In this document: positions 1 to 5,681 of the stretch, piece after piece
How positions within the stretch are numbered: the stretch's first letter is position 1
How the letters are laid out: every line of letters starts with the position of its first letter
NCBI GenBank assembly: GCA_031280335.1
Contig: JAITGZ010000066.1
Location: forward strand, 1-5,681
Origin: Deltaproteobacteria bacterium
Lineage (GTDB): Bacteria; Desulfobacterota; Desulfovibrionia; Desulfovibrionales; Desulfovibrionaceae
Length of the DNA stretch: 5,681 bases
Direction of reading: 5' to 3'
Notes under the pieces: generated by a model
Told to the model about the DNA's origin: nothing
Databases searched by the model: none
What the model saw: the letters and a program-made list of their open reading frames with translations, nothing else
Translations under genes and position numbers: made by a program

Positions 1-1795
1 TCTTCAGATCCGTTTCTTCCGGGTTGGAGGTGGGTATGAGTTCCGATTCAGCCTTTTCAAAATGTCCCAGGCGGTTCAGGCGTTGTATGCTGCGGTTGAG
101 TTTTTTGCCGTTGAAGGCATCGCCGTCCACCAGGCGCATTTCGCGCAAAATGACGTTATCTCTGGTTTGATGGTTGCCTTCAATAATAATATTGCGCACA
201 TAAACCTTTTGCCGTTTTTCAATGACATAGACCACGGACACGCTCGGATCCGCAGCGGTTCCGCCTTTTTTTGTCTGGGGTGAGACAGCGGCGAAGGCGT
301 AGCCGTATTCCGCGTAATAGGCGGAGAGCGCTTTGATGTCGTCCTGCAGCACGGACAGATTGAAATATTCCTTTTTGCGGGCGGCCGCGGACATTTCCGT
401 CAGTCCGGATAAGACGGCGTCGCTGTCAATCAGTTCGCCGGCAAAGCTCACCCCGCCCACCCGGTAACGCGGCCCTTCGTTCACTTCATAGGTTATGGTA
501 ATGCCGTCCTCTTCATAGTTCACCTTGGGCGGGCTTACTTTGACGTCCATAAAGCCGCGGTTCATGTAAAAGGCGTTGATGGAAAAGACATCCCGCTCCA
601 GCATTTCTTCTTTCAAAACGCCGGAATCGGTGAATATGGAAAACAGCCAGCGTTCGGAAAGGGCCAGCTCTCCCTTGACGCTGCGCTCACTAAAGGATTT
701 TACCCCGTTCAGAACGATTTTTTTGATGAAAAGCTGCCGGCCTTCTTCTATGTCTATGATTAATTCCGCCGTATTGTCCGTTTTGTGTTCCAGGCGGTAG
801 GTGGAGGCGGCCAGATAATGGCCTTTTTTGCGGTAGAGTTCGTTTATGGCCTGCAGGTCGGTAACCATGGTTTTGTCGTTCAGCACACTCCCCACCTGTG
901 TGCTCATGGCCACACGTATATCCGCTTCATTCACCGCTTTGGCGTTTTTAATGGTGATTTTAGATATGCGCGGTTTTTCTTTGACATTATAAACCAGGAC
1001 TATGCCGGTCTGGCTCTGCTCCAGTTCCAGCACAATGTCGCTGAAATAACCCAGATCCCAGATGCGTTTCAATTCACGGTCCAAAGCCAGGGGGTCAACG
1101 GGGTCTCCTGGACGGGTATTAATGCGCAAAAGCACCACATCCGCATCCAGGGCCTTGGTGCCGCGCACCTCAACCCGCGAGATGACCGAATTTTTACGCA
1201 TCTCGCTGTTTACCTGCGCAGCCATATCTTCCACCGCGAAAAGCAGGTTGCTCACGTCCGGCTGGTTGGCCCGTATGGCCTTGGGCGCTTCCGCCGGGTT
1301 GGATGAAACCAGTCTGCCGTCAACACTAAAGGATGATCCTTTTTGCGTGTAAATGCCGTAGAGGGCGACATTGGCCCGGCTGCGGGCCAGGATGCGCCGC
1401 GCGGCCGCCATATCCAGCTCTTCGCCGCCATGCTGCTGCCCCAGAGCGCGCAGCATCTCATCATGCGGCATAACCAGCAAACCCTTGGCGTTGAGACGCT
1501 GGGCGATCATCCAGGTGATCTCGTCGGCCGTTTTGGCGTTATCGGCGCTGCCTTGCGCTTGAAAAGGCAGCACCATGATCATGGCTTCATTAAGCGGTGT
1601 GCCGGCGCGCGCCGCCCAGGCGGGCGTGACGCAGGTCCAGGCCGGGAACATCCCCAAAAAAAGCGTGAGGCATATGATGGTGACCAGCCGCCGGAAAGCG
1701 GCGTGTGCGGCCGAACATCCGGACAAAAGGCGGATTTTGCGCTTCCTGGACGAAAAATGAACGCCGGCAGGAGCGGATACGGGTACTGAATTCAT
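1..1795 (-). CDS. bamA: Outer membrane protein assembly factor BamA, 5' part (runs off left edge)
   Basis: BamA inserts and folds beta-barrel proteins in the outer membrane. I translated one open frame of 598 codons from the ATG at 1795, without a stop, to the window edge. Residues about 35-61 form a signal peptide (RRLVTIICLTLFLG core, AWA cleavage site near 59-61) after an unusually long, basic n-region. Residues about 70-200 are an alpha/beta domain beginning EAMIMVLPF that resembles the TolB-N/FlgO type. Five POTRA repeats follow, at about 202-275, 276-353, 354-442, 443-529 and 530 to the edge; each shows a beta strand with an NG/RG/EG-type turn, a helix containing LGYF-, GHY-, RGF-, YGY- or LGHF-like motifs, and a closing strand. 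The C-terminal barrel (about 300 or more residues in the family) is missing only because of the window edge. The start lies 16 nt after lolD and has no good Shine-Dalgarno, so translation may depend on coupling. Five POTRAs favour BamA over TamA or a two-partner secretion TpsB protein. Confidence 0.93.
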   Translation of the reverse strand, partial: MNSVPVSAPAGVHFSSRKRKIRLLSGCSAAHAAFRRLVTIICLTLFLGMFPAWTCVTPAWAARAGTPLNEAMIMVLPFQAQGSADNAKTADEITWMIAQRLNAKGLLVMPHDEMLRALGQQHGGEELDMAAARRILARSRANVALYGIYTQKGSSFSVDGRLVSSNPAEAPKAIRANQPDVSNLLFAVEDMAAQVNSEMRKNSVISRVEVRGTKALDADVVLLRINTRPGDPVDPLALDRELKRIWDLGYFSDIVLELEQSQTGIVLVYNVKEKPRISKITIKNAKAVNEADIRVAMSTQVGSVLNDKTMVTDLQAINELYRKKGHYLAASTYRLEHKTDNTAELIIDIEEGRQLFIKKIVLNGVKSFSERSVKGELALSERWLFSIFTDSGVLKEEMLERDVFSINAFYMNRGFMDVKVSPPKVNYEEDGITITYEVNEGPRYRVGGVSFAGELIDSDAVLSGLTEMSAAARKKEYFNLSVLQDDIKALSAYYAEYGYAFAAVSPQTKKGGTAADPSVSVVYVIEKRQKVYVRNIIIEGNHQTRDNVILREMRLVDGDAFNGKKLNRSIQRLNRLGHFEKAESELIPTSNPEETDLK

Positions 1796-1811
1796 CTTGG
1801 TGTCATGCGGC

Positions 1812-2491
<680 letters not shown>

Positions 2492-2495
<4 letters not shown>

Positions 2496-3760
2496 TCCGA
2501 ACGCAACGCCTCCGCCGGCACAAGCCCGGAGGCCTGTCTGGCCGGGTACAGGGTGGCCAGATAGCAGATGAACACCGCCCCCAGGGTGATGGGCAAAATA
2601 TCCTGCCATTGCAGGAGTACCGGCACATAGCTCATGGGGTAAGCCCCTTCCGGCAGATGGATGAACTTGTAGCGGCGCAGCAGCAGGCAGAGCAGGCAGC
2701 CCGCGCCCAGACCCAGTGCCGTGCCGGTCAGCCCGATGAGCAGCCCCTGCAGACGGAAAATGGCGCTGATGGATTTGCGGGTAGCGCCCATGGACATGAG
2801 TACGGCGATGTCGCGGGTTTTTTCCATAACCAGCATGATCAGACTGGCAATGATGGAGAAGGATGCCACCAGCACAATCAAAAACAAGACAATGCCCATG
2901 GCCAGTTTTTCCAGCTTGAGCGCGGCAAAAATATTGACGTTGCTTTCCATCCAGGAACGTACGCTGTAACGTTTGTCCAGCAAAGCGCTGATTTTTTCGG
3001 CCAGCTTGTCGGCTTCAAAGACCTCTTCCACGGTCAGCTCCAGACCGTTCACCCGCTGATCCTGAATGCCCATGAGGCTGCGGGCCGCTTCCAGACTGAC
3101 AAACCCCAGAGATGTGTCAAACTGGATCATTCCAGTGCTGAAGGTGCCGGCGATCACAAAGGGCACTACACGGGGCGAAACCCCCGCCGTACCGCGGCGT
3201 CCCGAAGGGGCGAGCAGATTTACCCGCATACCCACGCCTACCTGCAGGGTATCCGCCAGTTCTTTGCCGATAATGATGCCCTTTAGCGGGGTGCCGTCCT
3301 GCCGTACTCCATCCATCTCATTTTCAGTCCCAGGCGGGATATCAAGATAATCCATACTGCCGGTGAGCAGATTATTCAGCATGCTTATGGAGGCGGGGCC
3401 GCTATCCGGGTCTATGCCCCTGAGCATCAGTCCTTTCATCCCCCTGGGGGAGGAAAGGACCAGTTCCGTGTATAGAAAAGGGGTGGCGTTCAGCACCCCC
3501 GGCACATCCATAATGGTACGGCGTAATTCCTCATGGTTTCTCATCCCTTCAAGGGGGCTGTAAATCACCACCTGAGCGGTGGCGGTCATGACCTTTTCAC
3601 GCAATTCGGTGGTAAAGCCGTTCATGATACCCATGGCCACAATGAGTGAAGCCACGCCCAAGGCCACCCCCACCATGGAAAAGATGGAGATGATGGAAAT
3701 AAAGGTCTGCCGGCGTTTGGCCCTGAGATAACGCATGGCGATGAAAAGTTCAAAACGCAT
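2492..3760 (-). CDS. lolC: Lipoprotein-releasing ABC transporter permease, LolC/LolE family
   Basis: This is the membrane subunit of the Lol complex, which extracts lipoproteins from the outer leaflet of the inner membrane and hands them to LolA. The 422 aa match the family (about 400-415 aa in E. coli). Topology: TM1 at about 22-46, a large periplasmic MacB-type domain at about 50-285, and TM2-TM4 at about 287-311, 337-361 and 388-405. The family signature VMEKTRDIAVLMSMGA (311-326) follows TM2, and the C-terminus ends with YPARQASGLVPAEALRSE. Some segments look LolC-like (the VMEK stretch, the PAEALR end) and others LolE-like (the GM after the AGTF strand, DIAVL). No second permease gene is visible beside it, so it may act as a homodimer with LolD, as proposed for LolF-type proteins. 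AAGGA lies about 12 nt before the ATG, inside the lysS end. The C/E assignment is uncertain; the family is not. Confidence 0.93.
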
Positions 3761-3763
3761 GGT

Positions 3764-5380
3764 TTAGGGCAATCCTTCCGTCTTCAGGGTGGGAAAGAGA
3801 ATCACCTCGCGGATGGAGGGGGAATCGGTCAAAAGCATGACCAGCCGGTCTATGCCGATACCCTCGCCCGCCGCCGGGGGCATGCCGTACTCCAGGGCGC
3901 GCAGATAATCCTCATCCATAAAATGAGCCTCTTCGTCGCCGGCGTCTTTTTCCGCCGCCTGCTCTTCAAAGCGCGCCCGCTGATCCGCCGGGTCATTCAG
4001 TTCGGAAAAGGCATTGGCCATTTCACGTCCGTAAATGAACAGTTCAAAACGGTCGGCCAGCTCCGGACGTGCGTTGTTCCTGCGCGACAGGGGGGAGATG
4101 TCTGTGGGGTAATGGCAGATGAAATGCGGCTGGATCAGCTTGGGCTCCACATCCAGATCAAAAAGCTTGGCTTGGAGTTTGCCGATCTTCTCCCCGTTCA
4201 CAGCTTTTTCGCCCCTGGAACGGATATATTGGCTCAATACTTCGTAATTGTTGTATAAATCCGGCGAGTGTCCGCCTATGGACTGCAGGGCGTCATAAAA
4301 ATCCAGGCGTTTCCAGGCCCCCAGGCTTAAATCTATTTTTTGTCCGGCATAGGTGATGACCGTATGGCCGCAGATTCTCTCAGCCAGGGTGGAAAAAATT
4401 TTTTCCGTAAAATCCATCAGGTCTTCAAAGGTGGCGTAAGCCCAATAGAATTCGCACATGGTGAATTCAGGGTTATGCCTGGTGGAAATACCTTCGTTGC
4501 GGAAACTGCGGTTGATCTCAAAGACCTTTTCAAAACCGCCCACCAGCAGGCGCTTGAGGTACAGCTCCGGGGCGATGCGCAAATACATGGTCATGTCCAG
4601 CGCATTGTGGTGCGTTTCAAAGGGTTTGGCCGTAGCCCCGCCCGGTATGGGTTGCAGAATGGGGGTTTCCACCTCCAGAAAGCCCTCTTCCTCCATAATT
4701 TTGCGGAATTCCCTGATGATCTGGATGCGTTTTTCGAAAATGCTCTTTTTTTCCGGGTTGACAATAAGGTCAACATAGCGGCGGCGGTAGCGCTGCTCCT
4801 GATCCTTCAGGCCATGATACTTTTCCGGCAGCGGACGCACGGACTTGGTCAACAGGGTGAATTCGCGGCATTTCAGGGTGATCTCGCCGGTTTTGGTGCG
4901 AAAGAGCGGGCCGCGCACACCCACAATGTCGCCCACATCCATCTGCCTGAATACCTTGTACTGTTCTTCGTTCAGCTCTTCCCTGGCCAGATAGCACTGC
5001 AGGCGTCCATTGGCGTCATGTAAATCAAAAAAAGCCACCTTGCCGAAAGAACGCAGGGTTAGTACGCGCCCGGCCAGCGAAAAAAACCGCCCTTCTTCCT
5101 CCAGCCGGGCCAGTTCTTCATCCGTTTTCCGCCCGTACGCGCGCTCCAGCTCCAGGCTGGAGGCGTTCTTGACAAAACCGTTGGCATAGACGCCAAAGCC
5201 CTGATCCAGCAAACCGCATATCTTGGCCACCCGGCCCTTGATCACTTCATTCAGTTCATTCTGCCGCTCCAGCCCCTGCAGCATGGGCATAAAAGCGGCC
5301 GCATGCGGCGATTTGACGCCAAGTTTAATGGGACTGCGCCCGGTTTTGCCCGCTGCGGCCCCGGATTTGTTTTCTTCCAC
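3764..5380 (-). CDS. lysS: Lysine--tRNA ligase, class II
   Basis: This cytoplasmic enzyme charges tRNA-Lys with lysine using ATP. Of 538 aa, residues about 102-180 form the anticodon-binding OB fold (AGRVLTLRSFGKVAFFDLHD onward). The class II catalytic core shows motif 1 around EEGFLEVETPIL (231-242), motif 2 around FEINRSFRNEGISTRHNPEF (287-306) and motif 3 GEGIGIDRLVMLL (505-517). LRIAPELYLKRLLVGGFE (267-284) and GREMANAFSELNDP (451-464) are LysRS-typical and rule out AspRS, AsnRS and the short EpmA paralogue, which lacks the OB fold. The start codon is GTG, with TGGAGA five nt upstream. Internal ATGs at residues 31 and 33 lack a Shine-Dalgarno, although conserved LysRS sequence begins only near there. 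The protein therefore carries an extra basic, Ala/Gly-rich N-terminal stretch of about 30 residues compared with E. coli LysS (505 aa). It is the first gene of the operon. Confidence 0.97.
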   Translation of the reverse strand: MEENKSGAAAGKTGRSPIKLGVKSPHAAAFMPMLQGLERQNELNEVIKGRVAKICGLLDQGFGVYANGFVKNASSLELERAYGRKTDEELARLEEEGRFFSLAGRVLTLRSFGKVAFFDLHDANGRLQCYLAREELNEEQYKVFRQMDVGDIVGVRGPLFRTKTGEITLKCREFTLLTKSVRPLPEKYHGLKDQEQRYRRRYVDLIVNPEKKSIFEKRIQIIREFRKIMEEEGFLEVETPILQPIPGGATAKPFETHHNALDMTMYLRIAPELYLKRLLVGGFEKVFEINRSFRNEGISTRHNPEFTMCEFYWAYATFEDLMDFTEKIFSTLAERICGHTVITYAGQKIDLSLGAWKRLDFYDALQSIGGHSPDLYNNYEVLSQYIRSRGEKAVNGEKIGKLQAKLFDLDVEPKLIQPHFICHYPTDISPLSRRNNARPELADRFELFIYGREMANAFSELNDPADQRARFEEQAAEKDAGDEEAHFMDEDYLRALEYGMPPAAGEGIGIDRLVMLLTDSPSIREVILFPTLKTEGLP

Positions 5381-5385
5381 TATCG

Positions 5386-5390
5386 TCTCC
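5386..5390 (-). promoter_or_regulatory. Ribosome binding site that fixes the lysS GTG start
   Basis: GGAGA lies five nt before GTG at 5380. The competing ATGs at 5290 and 5284 are preceded by CGCCGCATGCGGCCGCTTTT, which has no purine-rich Shine-Dalgarno. This supports the longer, GTG-started protein. Confidence 0.75.
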
Positions 5391-5406
5391 AGAACTTAAG
5401 TATATA

Positions 5407-5435
5407 AAAATATGTAAAATTCCACACCCTGTCAA
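5407..5435 (-). promoter_or_regulatory. Sigma70-type promoter of the lysS operon
   Basis: On the minus strand a perfect -35 box TTGACA (5435-5430) is followed by a 17-nt spacer and the -10 box TATTTT (5412-5407), which matches four of six consensus positions. Transcription would begin near position 5400, leaving a leader of only about 20 nt that holds the lysS Shine-Dalgarno. There is no room for a T-box or riboswitch between this start and lysS. As no other promoter or terminator was noticed between the genes, it probably serves the whole lysS-lolC-lolD-bamA unit. Confidence 0.7.
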
Positions 5436-5681
5436 GGAAGGGCAATAATTGGTCTGCCTCAGTTTGAATTTTTTAATTTCTGCAAAAACAGTATAATATA
5501 GATTGGCTTTTTTCAGCCTCACAAATTGGCATCTTTTGCCGTGCTGCCATTGCCAGTATAATCTCCATATGAAAGATGATACGCGCAAAAAATCCAAGCG
5601 GCCCAAGGACGCCAATCAAGCTGCCCATTTCATCTTAGCTGTAATGTTTCAATAGGTTGTTCACCCTGCCACAAATCGGCA
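5436..5681. other. AT-rich intergenic region upstream of the lysS promoter
   Basis: This stretch is clearly richer in A and T than the genes to its left, with A/T runs at 5466-5480 and 5484-5502. It holds a small GGCT-TTTTTC-AGCC inverted repeat (about 5505-5518), too short to call a terminator, and two TATAAT hexamers on the plus strand (5492-5497, 5557-5562). Apart from the doubtful 28-codon frame at 5569-5655, I see no gene, tRNA or repeat array here. The last 15 bases form a weak TGCC...GGCA inverted repeat cut by the window edge. Confidence 0.6.
5569..5655 (+). pseudogene. Short basic reading frame, possible remnant of a small protein gene
   Basis: This 28-codon plus-strand frame begins MKDDTRKKSKRPKDANQAAH and ends at TAG (5653-5655). 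From memory, the KRPKDANQ-A-FI segment resembles the N-terminus of small basic proteins (roughly KRPRDPNQLAKLIVD) that normally continue for about 70-100 residues. Here the expected VD..TGE continuation is absent in all three frames after the isoleucine, so it could be a decayed or rearranged copy. A TATAAT at 5557-5562 would place a transcript start at the ATG itself, making the message leaderless; no Shine-Dalgarno is present. It may also be a chance frame. Confidence 0.3.

Noticed and set aside
785..1306. 173-codon plus-strand frame opposite bamA
   Set aside because: The minus strand here encodes continuous POTRA-repeat BamA sequence; the plus-strand product has no family resemblance and is a shadow.
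2496..2609. 38-residue N-terminal extension of LolD
   Set aside because: This part lies inside the permease gene in another frame, is not ABC-like, and the ATGA-overlap start at 2495 gives a normal-length LolD.
2609..3286. 225-codon plus-strand frame opposite the permease gene
   Set aside because: Gln/His-rich antisense translation of a membrane protein gene; a typical shadow pattern.
3437..3453. CCCCCTGGGGG palindrome in the permease gene
   Set aside because: It has no loop or T-run and falls in conserved coding sequence (Ser-Pro-Arg-Gly-Met codons), so it is not a terminator.
4340..5023. 227-codon plus-strand frame opposite lysS
   Set aside because: It lies opposite the OB fold and catalytic core of LysRS, which are clearly coding; the antisense product shows no domain.
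5464..5497. Second plus-strand TATAAT (5492-5497) with TTGAAT (5464-5469) as a promoter
   Set aside because: The spacer would be 22 nt, well outside the usual 16-18, and the region is simply AT-rich.
5505..5518. GGCT-TTTTTC-AGCC inverted repeat as a terminator
   Set aside because: The stem is only four base pairs and no T-run follows it on the plus strand.
5325..5615. 96-codon minus-strand frame overlapping the lysS start
   Set aside because: It runs out of frame through the lysS promoter and Shine-Dalgarno into the lysS 5' end, has no recognisable domain, and is explained by the AT-rich leader.

Overview
The window reads as one minus-strand housekeeping operon for envelope biogenesis, with a short upstream region at its right end. 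In transcription order (right to left) it holds lysS (lysyl-tRNA synthetase), a LolC/LolE-type lipoprotein-release permease, lolD (its ATPase), and the 5' part of bamA, which runs off the left edge. The genes are packed tightly: 3 nt between lysS and the permease gene, a 4-nt ATGA overlap between the permease gene and lolD, and 16 nt between lolD and bamA. This suggests one transcript with translational coupling.

The outer-membrane assembly genes show a diderm (Gram-negative) bacterium. The order lysS-lolC-lolD-bamA, the single Lol permease gene and a BamA with an extra domain before its POTRA repeats are what I recall from Desulfovibrio and relatives (Desulfovibrionaceae). That assignment is inference from memory of gene order and was not checked by a search.

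Layout. Positions 1-1795: bamA, partial, covering the signal peptide, an N-terminal alpha/beta domain and five POTRA repeats; the beta-barrel lies outside. Positions 1812-2495: lolD. Positions 2492-3760: lolC/E-type permease. Positions 3764-5380: lysS, starting at GTG behind a clear Shine-Dalgarno. Positions 5381-5435: 5' leader and a strong sigma70-type promoter for the operon. Positions 5436-5681: AT-rich intergenic DNA with a 28-codon plus-strand reading frame that may be a remnant of a small basic protein gene.

Function. LolD and the permease form the inner-membrane ABC complex that extracts lipoproteins and passes them to the LolA carrier. BamA folds beta-barrel proteins into the outer membrane with the help of Bam lipoproteins, which in families where this is known are delivered by the Lol route. 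The lysS promoter probably drives all four genes, linking a translation enzyme to outer-membrane assembly.

I found no mobile element, CRISPR array, RNA gene or defence-like system. The window looks mostly ordinary. The points most worth a second look are the BamA N-terminal domain, the single permease subunit and the small plus-strand frame.
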